A model generated the notes under the pieces. That model had not been told where the DNA came from and did no database searches. It saw only the letters and a program-made list of their open reading frames with translations. Made by a program: the position numbers and the translations under genes. A stretch of 64,000 nt of DNA from Ctena decussata (lineage: Eukaryota; Mollusca; Bivalvia; Lucinida; Lucinidae). This document shows, piece after piece, positions 40,001 to 43,799 of the stretch. The DNA lies in NCBI GenBank assembly GCA_963989385.1, contig OZ022507.1:54075400-54139399 (forward strand), written 5' to 3'. Numbering within the stretch: the first letter of the stretch is position 1; the number at the start of each line of letters is the position of its first letter.

Positions 40001-40021
40001 TGTCGTCATGAACTAGTAGAG
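1..40021 (-). CDS. Giant mucin-like extracellular protein, partial gene (18 exons placed)
   Basis: Seen: 18 exons with AG/GT borders, in transcription order 40021-39957, 38732-38442, 35107-34889, 33674-33404, 31033-30849, 28034-27711, 27039-26887, 25521-25224, 22980-22722, 22134-21957, 21434-21227, 20222-20056, 18745-18593, 16051-15877, 14781-14685, 13229-13180, 11004-10738 and 7136 to beyond base 1. The phases of all 17 junctions agree, giving 10,496 nt open throughout. Domain order: basic propeptide-like cleavage site, beta-rich N-glycosylated modules (residues about 23-817), F5/8 type C domain (about 818-982), two Asp boxes (about 1015-1090), then about 2,380 residues of Thr/Pro/Ser/Asn-rich mucin. 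F5/8C domains usually bind lipid or glycan, and PTS arrays carry O-glycans. A secreted or surface adhesive or mucus role is inferred. The start codon, signal peptide, C-terminus, promoter and poly(A) site are not visible. I do not recognise a named orthologue. Confidence 0.85.
4453..6910 (-). repeat. 57-bp coding minisatellite (19-residue N/T-rich unit)
   Basis: There are about 43 units of 57 bp; the conserved ATG codon appears at 4522, 4579, 4636, 4693, 4750, 4807 and so on. One unit at 5092-5140 is 48 bp, an in-frame 9-bp deletion. A block of about 14 units is duplicated: the variants at 5401 and 5539 recur at 6199 and 6337, exactly 798 bp apart. Confidence 0.94.
7540..7716 (+). repeat. SINE-B fragment
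   Basis: It resembles the SINE-B copies at 33763 and 43552: a TGCTTGCAGTAG segment, a pyrimidine-rich run, then the conserved GGGAGACAGCTAGATATAGA and a degraded AACAACCAAC tail. It lies in the intron upstream of the mucin exon. The rest of 7137-8850 shows no gene and no other recognisable element. Confidence 0.6.
8860..9010 (+). repeat. Fragment of repeat family R1
   Basis: It shares the AGGTCTCCATAGTCCT...TAGTGGTG block and the following GGTTGATATGCAT region with longer copies at 36390-36960 and 46360-47890. It is truncated at both ends and adjoins the MITE-A copy at 9031. Confidence 0.5.
9031..9267. mobile_element. MITE-A copy 1
   Basis: A palindromic element starting GAGCCGCGACACGAGAAG and ending GTCGCGGCCC. 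The arms carry the paired CAGACTCAGATCAGCC / GACTGACCTGAGTCTG blocks. ATTT flanks both ends, consistent with a 4-bp target duplication. Confidence 0.85.
9450..9685. mobile_element. MITE-A copy 2
   Basis: Ends GAGCCAAGACATG...GTGTCGCGGCAC, of the ACAAAGTGACATG subtype. Flanking ATGT is present on both sides. Confidence 0.8.
10044..10152. repeat. Inverted repeat
   Basis: Arms containing TATTGAGTTTATTAAACTCG and GGGGAAAA...TAAGATG pair with the reverse complement ending at about 10150 (CATCTTATC...CCCCAACTCG). It is a hairpin-forming element abutting the duplicated exon fragment. Confidence 0.65.
10132..10239 (-). pseudogene. Duplicate of the 3' end of mucin exon 18 and its donor site
   Basis: About 107 bp are nearly identical (about two differences) to 10686-10794, covering intron, the GT donor and the last 70 or so coding bases of exon 18 (YDSEFASYGQTSTSLAITG). 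The copy lacks the exon's acceptor and first half, being cut off by the foldback element at 10240. It is a dead exon fragment in the intron. Confidence 0.85.
10240..10574. mobile_element. Foldback element copy 1 (FB1)
   Basis: It is built from inverted copies of the subrepeat CTTCCTGCAGAGACTGTCCG, with the axis of symmetry near 10405. The right terminus GATTATACCCTGTG matches the full copies at 44857 and 48220. The left terminus is missing and replaced by the duplicated exon fragment. Confidence 0.85.
10738..11004 (-). CDS. Mucin gene exon 18 (second Asp box)
   Basis: It has two leading bases, 88 codons and one trailing base. The acceptor is TCGATTCAG and the donor ACAG|GTAATA. It encodes VIGVISGTTIVIGLSNN followed by RSDDDGFTWYA, a perfect S-x-D-x-G-x-T-W Asp box. 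It is joined to the mucin exon by a split Gly codon. The last 70 or so bases with the donor are also present as a broken duplicate at 10132-10239. Confidence 0.84.
11316..11500. repeat. Inverted repeat with GTTACGAAAC arms
   Basis: It starts CACACCTGGTTAACTATG and ends CATAGTTAACTAGGGGTG; inner arms repeat GTTACGAAACGAA and its complement. A related fragment lies at 58655-58760. Confidence 0.65.
11582..11817. mobile_element. MITE-A copy 3
   Basis: GAGACGCGACACGACAAAAC...GTGTCACGGCTC, of the AATGTGGTTGTGCG subtype, flanked by AATT on both sides. It lies in the intron between exons 18 and 17. Confidence 0.85.
11891..12109. mobile_element. MITE-A copy 4
   Basis: GAGCCGCGACACGACAAAAG...GAGTCTCGGCTC, of the AAAGTGGCATGTGCG subtype, flanked by ATTA on both sides. 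It is 73 bp from copy 3. Confidence 0.86.
12150..12240 (+). repeat. Pyrimidine-rich tract
   Basis: Nearly pure T/C (TTTTC-type repeats). It is intron low-complexity sequence. The rest of 12241-13179 shows no gene or recognised repeat. Confidence 0.8.
13180..13229 (-). CDS. Mucin gene exon 17 (50-base micro-exon with an Asp box)
   Basis: The acceptor is TTGTTTACAG and the donor TTCG|GTAAGT, both strong. It has one leading base, 16 codons and one trailing base, and encodes DVTCSSSDDEGDSWF. S-D-D-E-G-D-S-W fits the Asp-box pattern S-x-D-x-G-x-T/S-W. It supplies exactly the phase needed between exons 16 and 18, which otherwise cannot be joined, so the call rests on sequence and phase together. 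Confidence 0.78.
13230..14684 (-). other. Intron 16, no recognised content
   Basis: The intron between exons 16 and 17. Short open frames here have no coding character, and I see no element with clear termini. Confidence 0.6.
14685..14781 (-). CDS. Mucin gene exon 16 (start of Asp-box region)
   Basis: It has two leading bases, 31 codons and two trailing bases. The acceptor is GCTTCGTAG and the donor TTGG|GTATGT. It encodes SVSGTIFVCGPSGI, resembling the strand that precedes an Asp box in BNR-like repeats. The other two frames contain stops. Phase 2 at the end requires the 50-base exon 17. Confidence 0.78.
14782..15876 (-). other. Intron 15, mostly featureless
   Basis: It includes a fragment at about 15050-15140 (GGAAGCAAACAG... 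and CTTCCCTTTGTAAAATGG) shared with degenerate repeats at 54880-55200. A hairpin at 15555-15590 has inverted TGTGCGCGTATGCTCT arms. No gene was recognised. Confidence 0.55.
15877..16051 (-). CDS. Mucin gene exon 15: discoidin domain, part 3
   Basis: It has 58 codons plus one base, phase 0 to 1. The acceptor is ATTTCACAG and the donor CACG|GTTAGT. It encodes KARYIRLVPVPVS and GLRLEFAGV, the C-terminal strands of an F5/8C domain. The usual closing Cys is replaced by V, and the next Cys comes in exon 16. Confidence 0.9.
16407..16642. mobile_element. MITE-A copy 5 (near-intact)
   Basis: GAGCCGCGACACGACAAAAC...GTCGTGTCGCGGCTC, with nearly perfect arms and ATAT on both sides. A good reference copy for the GTGGCTGTGCG subtype. 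It lies in the intron between exons 15 and 14. Confidence 0.92.
17592..17863 (+). mobile_element. SINE-A copy 1 (tRNA-headed), with TSD
   Basis: The tRNA-like head GCCGGGCCGGGTAGCGCAGT has an A box and the B box GGGTTCAAAACCC. The body contains GAAAGTATGTGCACTTAGTA and CCGTCCCGACATGACCATAG, and the tail is AATC repeats. A 13-bp duplication CATGATGTTGTGA flanks it (17579-17591 and 17864-17876, one mismatch). Confidence 0.93.
18593..18745 (-). CDS. Mucin gene exon 14: discoidin domain, part 2
   Basis: It has 51 codons, phase 0 to 0. The acceptor is GTATTTTTCAAG and the donor CTG|GTAATT. It encodes IDFGARTQVTSLMIQSS and VTSFGIQYSDNGIGW, the classic central F5/8C strands (I-D-L-G-x-x-x-x-V-T, Q-Y-S-x-D-G-x-x-W). 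It joins the preceding exon as EEHIQ-IDFGA. Confidence 0.9.
19199..19440. mobile_element. MITE-A copy 6
   Basis: GAGCCGCGACATTAACAACC...GTCGTGTCGCGGCTC, of the CATGTGCACCCAGCGAAG subtype, in the intron between exons 14 and 13. Confidence 0.85.
19561..19795. mobile_element. MITE-A copy 7
   Basis: AGACTCGACACGACAAAACC...GTCGTGTCGCGGCTT, of the AAAGTGGCATGTGCG subtype, 120 bp from copy 6. Confidence 0.83.
20056..20222 (-). CDS. Mucin gene exon 13: F5/8 type C (discoidin) domain, part 1
   Basis: It has two leading bases and 55 codons, ending in phase 0 at CAG|GTAAAA. It encodes LELGMESGVILDCQLTASSA and SEARLNVGRGWKP, matching the start of F5/8C domains (L-G-M-E-S-G-x-I-x-D-x-Q-I-T-A-S, then A-R-L-N). 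The Cys that usually opens the domain is absent; DSALELG stands in its place. Confidence 0.88.
21227..21434 (-). CDS. Mucin gene exon 12 (beta-rich module before discoidin)
   Basis: It has 69 codons plus one base, phase 0 to 1. The acceptor is TATATTTTGCAG and the donor GGCG|GTACGT. It encodes the second half of the last repeat module (VEFSFTAVLDPSYVMPTG) and sequons NRT and NIS. It joins the discoidin domain through a split Asp codon. Confidence 0.83.
21435..21956 (-). other. Intron 11, no recognised content
   Basis: About 520 bp between exons 11 and 12 with no gene or repeat that I can identify. Confidence 0.6.
21957..22134 (-). CDS. Mucin gene exon 11 (DUF11-like half module)
   Basis: It has one leading base plus 59 codons, ending in phase 0 at ACG|GTAAGA. 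With the Gly from exon 10 it reads GDNVTFYVRINHTDTS, then AAAENVIVHMMLPYYISF. This is the clearest DUF11-type signature here (G-D-x-V-x-F-x-V, then A-x-N-V-x-V-x-x-x-L-P). Confidence 0.84.
22135..22721 (-). other. Intron 10, no recognised content
   Basis: About 590 bp between exons 10 and 11; A+T-rich with no clear element. Confidence 0.6.
22722..22980 (-). CDS. Mucin gene exon 10 (beta-rich module)
   Basis: It has two leading bases, 85 codons and two trailing bases. The acceptor is GGTATTTTAG and the donor GG|GTATGT. It contains GDLDGTENDVIFRVWVLIED, a strand-rich segment with acidic turns, and NTNH and NLT sequons. It is joined to exon 11 through a split Gly codon, which rebuilds G-D-N-V-T-F. 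Confidence 0.83.
23075..23215. mobile_element. MITE-A copy 8, truncated
   Basis: The left arm only (AAACCAACAAAGTGGCATGT through the CTTAGCTACCCTTTAAGCG centre); the right arm is lost. It lies in the intron between exons 10 and 9. Confidence 0.75.
23560..24590 (+). repeat. Degenerate tandem repeat element, about 155-175 bp units
   Basis: The motif GGGGAGCAACC.TTCTT.TATGCGAC recurs at about 24068, 24240 and 24394, followed each time by TTTCATGAAGATATCCCAAA and GGCGCGCACAAGA. ACATAATACG.CCGTTT occurs near both ends (23560 and 24550). It is a non-coding repeat element filling the middle of the intron. Confidence 0.7.
24868..24915. repeat. Short hairpin
   Basis: AAAAGAAAGAATTTGCTC and its reverse complement are separated by about 6 bases. 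Similar hairpins occur near 55060 and 59430, so it is part of a dispersed repeat. Confidence 0.75.
25048..25110 (+). repeat. Two-copy direct repeat
   Basis: The 27-bp unit ATTTGCCGGCGGAGGCCAAA... occurs twice in tandem in the intron between exons 9 and 10. Confidence 0.85.
25224..25521 (-). CDS. Mucin gene exon 9 (beta-rich module)
   Basis: It has 99 codons plus one base, phase 0 to 1. The acceptor is ATATTTTAG and the donor ACAG|GTGAGT, which is consensus. It is rich in sequons (GNIS, FNIS, FNFT, VNYT) and beta strands, with one visible Cys (FPCF). The split Gly codon joins exon 10. Confidence 0.84.
25632..25960. mobile_element. Long-TIR MITE (CACTGTAAAA ends)
   Basis: Inverted arms of about 75 bp each contain ACGGCAGAATACCTGGCAAC and CAGCTGCCAGTCCATTTC, and their complement. 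The outer ends resemble the element at 42725. The rest of 25961-26886 shows no gene. Confidence 0.75.
26887..27039 (-). CDS. Mucin gene exon 8 (DUF11-like half module)
   Basis: It has 51 codons, phase 0 to 0. The acceptor is TTGTTTCAG and the donor TTG|GTGAGT. It encodes SVSNGDPFSLDVGLTYDN followed by INLTVSETLDPSL, the same G-D-x-x-x-L-x-V start and L-x-P-x-L end as exon 6. Confidence 0.83.
27112..27223. mobile_element. Short palindromic MITE rich in ACGTC
   Basis: It begins CCCAACGGGCACATGACGTT and ends AACGTCATGTGCCTGCTGGG, an imperfect inverted repeat. The interior repeats ACGTC/GACGT many times. It is 70 bp upstream of the exon 8 acceptor. Confidence 0.75.
27560..27602 (+). repeat. Poly-C / CA tract
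   Basis: A run of about 18 C residues is followed by ACACACACAC. It is low-complexity intron sequence. Confidence 0.9.
27711..28034 (-). CDS. Mucin gene exon 7 (beta-rich module)
   Basis: It has 108 codons, phase 0 to 0. The acceptor is TTTTCTTTTCAG and the donor GAG|GTAAGA, which is near consensus. It includes KGSSLVLTTDITTPPGSVTS and four cysteines (ACIC, SVCM, DKCQ), suggesting two disulphides. An intact reading frame on a non-repeat background supports a true exon. Confidence 0.84.
28035..29640 (-). other. Intron segment, little recognisable
   Basis: It contains an alternating purine/pyrimidine stretch at 28285-28355 (TGTGCGTGTACATGCG, then CGCGCGCGCG), which is Z-DNA prone. No gene was recognised. 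Confidence 0.55.
29641..29876. mobile_element. MITE-A copy 9
   Basis: GAACCGCGACACGAGAAAAC...CTCGTGTCGCGGCTC, of the GTGGTTGTGCG subtype with well-matched arms. Confidence 0.88.
30258..30352. repeat. CAACGTTGATTC palindromic repeat
   Basis: Repeated AACGTTGATTCA / TGAATCAACGT motifs in both orientations. Comparable motifs occur at 58395-58455 and 63655-63700. Confidence 0.7.
30670..30827. mobile_element. Palindromic MITE (foldback)
   Basis: AGTTAATTAATA...GTATTGGACCAGTTACAGGT pairs with ACCTGTAACTGGGCCAATAC...TTAATTAATAACA, around a GC-rich centre GGCCTTCGGCC. It lies 21 bp beyond the exon 6 donor. Confidence 0.8.
30849..31033 (-). CDS. Mucin gene exon 6 (DUF11-like half module)
   Basis: It has two leading bases plus 61 codons and ends in phase 0 (ATG|GTAAAG). 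The core AMPGDSVSLNLEVYLN has the G-D-x-V-x-L-x-V start typical of DUF11-like beta-sandwich repeats. A-x-x-I-x-V-x-x-x-L-P follows at the end. A similar start recurs in exons 8 and 11, so the region is built from repeated exon pairs. Confidence 0.82.
31676..31906. mobile_element. MITE-A copy 10
   Basis: GAGCCGTGACACGAGAAAAC...CTCGTGTCGCGGCTC, of the AAAGTAGCATGTGCG subtype. Confidence 0.86.
31915..32075 (+). mobile_element. SINE-C fragment (tRNA-related)
   Basis: The head-like CTATGTGGGTTAAGCCCTG and the body AGGTTCCATTGCACATAGCC...GATATGACTGAAATACAG match the SINE-C copy at 37050-37531. Confidence 0.65.
32089..32460. mobile_element. TA-flanked MITE with ATTTTCGCGG ends
   Basis: Starts TACCGTATACGCGGTAATTT and ends AAATTATCTTGTATACGGTA. 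Internally a second hairpin lies around 32225-32290 (AACCTGCAGCGG / CCCGCAGGTT). TA is part of the termini. Confidence 0.8.
32714..32945. mobile_element. MITE-A copy 11
   Basis: GAGCTGGGACACGACAAAAC...GTCGTGTCGCAGCTC, flanked by AAAT on both sides. Confidence 0.84.
33404..33674 (-). CDS. Mucin gene exon 5 (beta-rich module)
   Basis: It has 90 codons plus one base, phase 0 to 1. The acceptor is TTTTTGTTACAG and the donor ACAG|GTATGC. It encodes strands such as LYFELTGPTNVTAG and three cysteines (KICL, PACY, FECY), with sequons at NVT and NGS. It pairs with exon 6 at a split Gly codon. Confidence 0.82.
33763..34053 (+). mobile_element. SINE-B copy with AATC tail and TSD
   Basis: A poly-G start (33768-33790), GGTGCCAGGACGTCCAACTG, a TGCTTGCAGCAGGTGCGGAT segment, TCTGGGAGACGGCCCGATAT and AAGGGCCGTTAAACCCAAAA, then about 15 AATC repeats. 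A 13-bp duplication CTCTTTGAGTTGG flanks it (33750-33762, 34054-34066, one mismatch). Confidence 0.88.
34111..34352. mobile_element. Divergent MITE-A relative
   Basis: The ends GAGCCGCGTCAGGTGAC and GTTGTGGCTC resemble MITE-A, but the interior differs. The centre is a perfect hairpin, GTGACAAGCAAAGGCTC...GAGCCTTTGCTTGTCAC. Confidence 0.7.
34655..34860. mobile_element. MITE-A copy 12, right end degraded, next to exon 4 donor
   Basis: The left end GAGCTGCGACATGATAAAAC is intact. The right arm decays after GGACGGATGCCCACTGTCAG and stops about 30 bp from the exon 4 donor. Its sequence supplies an alternative in-frame donor for that exon. Confidence 0.8.
34889..35107 (-). CDS. Mucin gene exon 4 (beta-rich module)
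   Basis: It has 73 codons and starts in phase 0 after TTCTTTACAG. Two phase-0 donors are possible: CTG|GTCAGT at 34888 (used here), or a GTGGGC site about 60 bases further on, inside degenerate MITE-derived sequence, which would add about 20 residues. The product contains a sequon (INLT) and strands such as DYQVYASAVLND. The exon is flanked on both sides by MITE-A copies, at 34655-34860 and 35145-35360. Confidence 0.75.
35145..35360. mobile_element. MITE-A copy 13, next to exon 4 acceptor
   Basis: GAGACACGATAAACAAACAA...TTATCGTTTCTCGGCTC. It begins 37 bp upstream (in transcription) of the exon 4 acceptor, so the exon lies between two copies. Confidence 0.82.
35776..35892. repeat. Poly-C / poly-G hairpin
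   Basis: A C run followed by CGTGACCCAGC (35777-35800) is mirrored by GCTGGGTCACG followed by about 22 G (35858-35891). The arms enclose about 55 bp. Confidence 0.85.
36390..36960 (+). repeat. Repeat family R1, copy A
   Basis: An uninterrupted copy: AAGTCTCCATAATCTTACCA, TCGGTTGATGTGC, TCCCCGTTAAGCAATG, GTATTTTTACCACG, then GAAAGTAGGTCATTCTAGTT and GCAGCGATACCTCACGATAA. Collinear with 46360-47890, where a 1-kb insertion splits it. Confidence 0.75.
37050..37531 (-). mobile_element. SINE-C (tRNA-headed), split by a SINE-A insertion, with 15-bp TSD
   Basis: On the minus strand the head is GGAGTAGCTGTGTGGGTTAA with the B box GGGTTCGAGCCC, then GGTTCCATTGCACACAGCC, then (after the insertion) GAAATACAGCTGAAAAG and a TCCA tail. 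TAGATCGAGTACATG flanks it perfectly at 37035-37049 and 37532-37546. Confidence 0.9.
37107..37382 (-). mobile_element. SINE-A copy 2, nested in SINE-C, with TSD
   Basis: A reverse-oriented SINE-A: the head GCCGGGCCGCGTAGCGCAAT lies at the high-coordinate end, with the B box GGGTTCGAAACCC, and the tail (AACC type) at 37107. An 11-bp perfect duplication AATCATATCAG occurs at 37096-37106 and 37383-37393. Confidence 0.95.
37681..37770 (+). repeat. Short tandem array of ACAACCGGTTGT palindromes (left)
   Basis: Three units of about 31-33 bp, CAGGCTGCTGACAACCGGTT..., each containing the perfect 12-bp palindrome ACAACCGGTTGT (the last unit one base off). Confidence 0.9.
38286..38405 (+). repeat. Short tandem array of ACAACCGGTTGT palindromes (right)
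   Basis: Four related units, the first in opposite orientation. They end 37 bp past the exon 3 donor. The two arrays bracket about 515 bp of A+T-rich sequence with no gene. Confidence 0.9.
38442..38732 (-). CDS. Mucin gene exon 3 (beta-rich module, four Cys)
   Basis: It has 97 codons, phase 0 at both ends. The acceptor is TTTTTTCAG and the donor GTAACA. Alternating hydrophobic and polar strands (ISNQITFKFTITLPNGTF) and N-X-T sequons indicate an extracellular beta-sandwich. Four cysteines fall in the second half, including CANC. It follows the basic cleavage site directly, so it would be the mature N-terminus. No family is assigned. Confidence 0.82.
39175..39245. repeat. Inverted repeat GGAGCATGGCA
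   Basis: TTTTCGGAGCATGGCAT and ATGCTCCGGAA arms; a related hairpin lies at 39400-39440 (CGAGAGGAACATG / CATGCTCCTCTCG). Confidence 0.75.
39694..39930. mobile_element. MITE-A copy 14
   Basis: GAGCCACGACACGAGAAAAC...GTCGTGTCGCGGCTC. It lies 25 bp from the donor of exon 2, inside the first intron seen. Confidence 0.86.
39957..40021 (-). CDS. Mucin gene exon 2 (propeptide with furin-type site)
   Basis: The acceptor is a pyrimidine-rich tract ending CAG before 40021 and the donor is GTACGT at 39956. It has two leading bases, then 21 codons ending ARLRRNKRSG. R-R-N-K-R matches the furin consensus R-X-K/R-R, so a propeptide is probably removed here. It ends in phase 0, matching the next exon. The preceding exon should hold the signal peptide and end in phase 1; I could not find it. 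A MITE-A copy ends only 25 bases beyond the donor. The exon is short, so it is less certain than the others. Confidence 0.6.
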
Positions 40022-40869
40022 CTGGAAACAGATAAATAGGAAAAATTGTTCTAGTTCAAAGTACCAACACAAATCTATTTTTATGACAATACATGTAGCG
40101 AAAAGATATGTAAGTCTCTAAGCGATAGCAGTACCCTTTTCTGTCTCTAAAGCTGCATAACAGATGGCGTTTTGTATGTCTTTACGGAGTGGCTATTGTC
40201 AGCCGACTTGTCGCAGCGCAAATAACGTAAGTTTTGGTTTTAAAAGGGCAAATTCTATTTATCAGCAAGCTTCCTTCTTTAAATTTATAGTTGCACTCTC
40301 GAATTACTGATTGCTCTATATTCGCAATGTTTTTCATTCGACCTTCTAAGTTAATGAGTGGCCACGATTTATATACTTTTATTCCATCAATAGAAAGCAG
40401 GATACATAAAAGTGATCTTAATGCCTGTGTTGGATAAGCCGTGCATGACGTGGTCTTTTTGGAGTCTTCCAGTCTTCTAACTTGTATCAATCATTGTGTA
40501 CTCATGTAAAAAGACTAATTGTAGTCTATGGAGTACTTAGATGGTACATATATTTCTTATGGTGCGCATTCGACTTTAATGTAATTAATAATTGGTTACC
40601 TTTAGAAACATGTAACAAAATTAACAAATATATTGCACAGTAACATAGTATATCCATCTGTTAGAACCCATAAAATACAGAATACAGAACACTCTGCACA
40701 ATGAAAAGTCAAGACATTGCAAAGTCATAATCTAATAAATTATTGGTCAAGTCATATCGCCTAACAGAAGGACCCACGAGAAAAGATGACTTGTAGCCAG
40801 TGCTAGAAATAATAAACAAACAAACATGTTCTTATTTTTCCTTTGTTGAATTAGCTATGATTAACATAT

Positions 40870-41105
40870 GAGCCGCGACACGACAAACCCAACAATGTGG
40901 TTGTGCGCCCAGCGCACACTCAGATCAGCCTGGGCATCCGCCCAGTCTGATTAGAGTCTTCGCTGTCCGCATGATGGTAGCTTAGACCCTTAGCTATCTT
41001 TTGAGACTTTAACAAAGAGTCTGATCAAACTGGGCAGATGCCCAGGCTGATCTGAGTATGCACTGGGCGCACAACCACATTGTTGGTTTTCTCGTGTCGC
41101 GGCTC
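40870..41105. mobile_element. MITE-A copy 15
   Basis: GAGCCGCGACACGACAAACC...CTCGTGTCGCGGCTC with ATAT on both sides. No gene was recognised in 40022-40869. Confidence 0.88.
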
Positions 41106-41613
41106 ATATTAATTCACGACGGCGAAGCCCGAATGAATTTTTAAGATTGATATTTTCTAATTATTTCGATTCTTAGGTTATACGGAATGAAAATTCAAGA
41201 TTATTGTGACGTTTCCTACGGGAAAATTTTAAGCGGACGATTATAGAAGTAAATCTGACGTCATGATTCATGGGCAATTTGCACGCCGCGAAATTCACAG
41301 CGTGATTTATCACATTTTTTACTCAAAGCCACTACCTGTCCTCTCAATGGTGAAAACTTAAACGTCATGTCAGAATACTCATATTATCAATACATTATCT
41401 ATAGAGCCTTCACTACGGGTTACTTAGATATTTCAAGATTCATTGGCACTTGATGAGAACGGGAAAGAGTCTGATAGGAGGTTTTGCTACTTGTTAATGT
41501 AAAAGGTACATTTGCTCCTGTAGCAGCTCAAATATCTACTTCCTAGTATTTGCTTCTTTAACAAATTTGTTTGCACAAGACATTTTGCTGCTGATCTTGA
41601 TCAATAAATATTT

Positions 41614-41849
41614 GAGCCGCGACACAAGAAAACCAACAATGTGGTTGTGCGCCCAGCGCAGACTCAAACCAGCCTGGGCATTCGCCCAGTCTGATCAGAG
41701 TCTTCGCTGTCCGCATGGAGGTAGCTTAGACCCTTGGCTAACCTTTAAGCGCTTAGCGAAGAGTCTGGTAAGACTGTGTGGATGTCCAGGCTGATTTGAG
41801 TCTGCGCTGGGCGCACAACCACATTGTTGGTTTTCTCGCGTCGCGGCTC
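41614..41849. mobile_element. MITE-A copy 16
   Basis: GAGCCGCGACACAAGAAAAC...CTCGCGTCGCGGCTC. AAATATTT occurs on both sides, longer than the 4 bp seen at other copies. Confidence 0.88.
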
Positions 41850-42162
41850 AAATATTTACACTTGCCACTGACTTCCCCGATAGGTGAACCCTTTTAGAGC
41901 AACTAGCTTCATACACCGATGAAGGACAATAGATCTTGTGACGTTGTCGTCAAGCGACGTTTCATGTAAACAAACGTCTTGATTGGTTCTTGTAACGTTC
42001 GATTGACGCCACGTCAGGGCGACGGCTGTTTAACGTTATGGCCGAACACTTCGTTACAAACTTTTCTTCGATCCATATTTTGCCTATTTTACACCAAATT
42101 GCTACGAAAACGGCATAGAGAGGTTCACAAATAAAGTGTAAATATAATAATAAAAAAATGAT

Positions 42163-42303
42163 TTTTCAGCGTTCATCGTGTGAAGAAGCCAGTGGTCGTC
42201 GCTAAAATTCTACATGAAGCGCTTCGCGCTTTTTGGAATTTTAGCTCTGCCCACTGGCTTCAACACACCATGAACGCTGAAAAATCAAACTTTAATTCTT
42301 AAA
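42163..42303. repeat. Palindromic element with TTTTTCAGCGTTCAT arms
   Basis: GATTTTTCAGCGTTCATCGT...GCCAGTGG and its complement CCACTGGC...CATGAACGCTGAAAAATC, centred on GAAGCGCTTCGCGC. Confidence 0.8.
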
Positions 42304-42587
42304 TAAACTGCGCCTTCAGCAACAGAGGTCATGGGGCATGAACAGACAGCGAAGACTTAGAACGGACTAATCAAAGTCTCCACTCTTTGTATCATATTTC
42401 AATTCAAATACTGCAAAGCGAAGAACCGATCATATTCGCTCATGGGCCTGCCGATATGAGTTTTGGTTGTTCATATACTCATGCTTCACAGGGCCCTTTT
42501 GCTCTTCGTCCTCTTGAAATATCAATTTTATGTGAAATTCCGTAAATGGTAAGCACAACTACCACGATAAACAAAGAATACATATGA

Positions 42588-42608
42588 AAGAAAGAAAGAA
42601 AGAAAGAG
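42588..42608 (+). repeat. GAAA microsatellite
   Basis: About five GAAA units. Confidence 0.9.
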
Positions 42609-42724
42609 TGGAATGATAAACAGCCAATCGCCAAATGGGCCCCCGAGAAATGGACATGTCAGTAAGTGTAAAACAATATTGAAAGCAGTAATGGCTATAA
42701 TTCAAGTGATAATAAACGACCATA

Positions 42725-43095
42725 CACTGTAAAAATCGCGCTTAGCGTGGTTACATGTTTAGGTGTAAACATGTTTAGGAATATGTCATATAGCCAAACA
42801 GTTAACTATGCCTTTTCTATTATTTTCCCGGACAAAGTCTGCTAAACCCGTTTTATTCTGTTACGCGTTTCGGATGAATCCATTCTCTCGTTTCCCCGTT
42901 GAAGAACGAAAAATAAAAAGACGAAAATGTTGACAGAGGAAATTTTCAAAATAAAACGTAAATATAACTAGTTTTGTACATGTTTAATTTCTGAACATAA
43001 ACTAAACATGTTGCAAATTGAACATGTTACGATTTAAACACATAAAAAAATCGGACTGCATTTTTTGCACTGATTCTAAACACATTTTTACAGTG
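42725..43095. mobile_element. TA-flanked MITE with CACTGTAAAAA ends
   Basis: Starts CACTGTAAAAATCGCG and ends ACATTTTTACAGTG; TA lies immediately outside both ends. Internal repeats of ACATGTTTA. The TA duplication suggests a Tc1/mariner-type mobiliser (inference). Confidence 0.75.
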
Positions 43096-43237
43096 TAGTT
43101 CTAACTGAAATCATCTGATTATATGATCAACTTAAAAACAGTTGCTGAAGTCCATTTCTCTTCTGGTAAGTTTCATACATCTGGATGAGAGTTTCTTCTG
43201 TACGTTACAAGCTGATGGACAGCTCCAAACTAGGGCC

Positions 43238-43490
43238 CTAACCAGGCCCCGAGGTTATAAAACTTTTTCATGCTCAACTCAGCTGAGCATGAAATTTTAC
43301 CTGCAAATAAATAGCAAATTACTGATAAGTACAGTTGTTTTCTTGCTCAGTTTAGCTGAGTATCAAATTTTCTCTGCTTATATATATGAAAATGCCAACA
43401 TAAGTTGGCATTTTCTTATTTATCAGCAGAGAAAATTTCATGCTCAGCTGAGTTGAGCACGAAAAAAGTTTTATAACCTCGGGGCCTGGA
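43238..43490. mobile_element. Long hairpin MITE with AGGCCCCGAGGTTATAAAAC ends
   Basis: The outer arms AGGCCCCGAGGTTATAAAAC and GTTTTATAACCTCGGGGCCT are perfect. Further inside, TCATGCTCA.CTCAGCTGAGC and CAGAGAAAATTT also pair, ending in a GAAAATGCCAAC/GTTGGCATTTTC loop. Confidence 0.88.
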
Positions 43491-43551
43491 AGATAGGATC
43501 ATGACCATGCTGAAAGCTAATTTACTTCCTCTGACGAGAAGATATTATTGA

Positions 43552-43799
43552 TTGATTGATTGATTGTTTTGGGTTTAACGGCCCTTTGAGACAGTATTTC
43601 AGTCTACATCGGGCCGTCTCCCAGAGAGAGGGAGAAAGAAAAGAGAAATGATAGGCGAGAGAAAAAATGTCCAAACAACCCCCACCCGCACCCATTGCAA
43701 GCACAGTAGGCCCTTTCCCTACAATGATCCAAATCAGTAGGACGCCCCGGCACTGGAAGTTACACACAGCACCATCGCACCACCCGACCACCCCCGAAA
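43552..43799 (-). mobile_element. SINE-B copy, reverse, with 10-bp TSD
   Basis: The tail is ATTG repeats at the low end, then TTTTGGGTTTAACGGCCC and TCGGGCCGTCTCCCAGAGAG; the head ends in GGTGGTCGGG on the minus strand. ATATTATTGA flanks it (43542-43551, 43800-43809). Confidence 0.87.
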
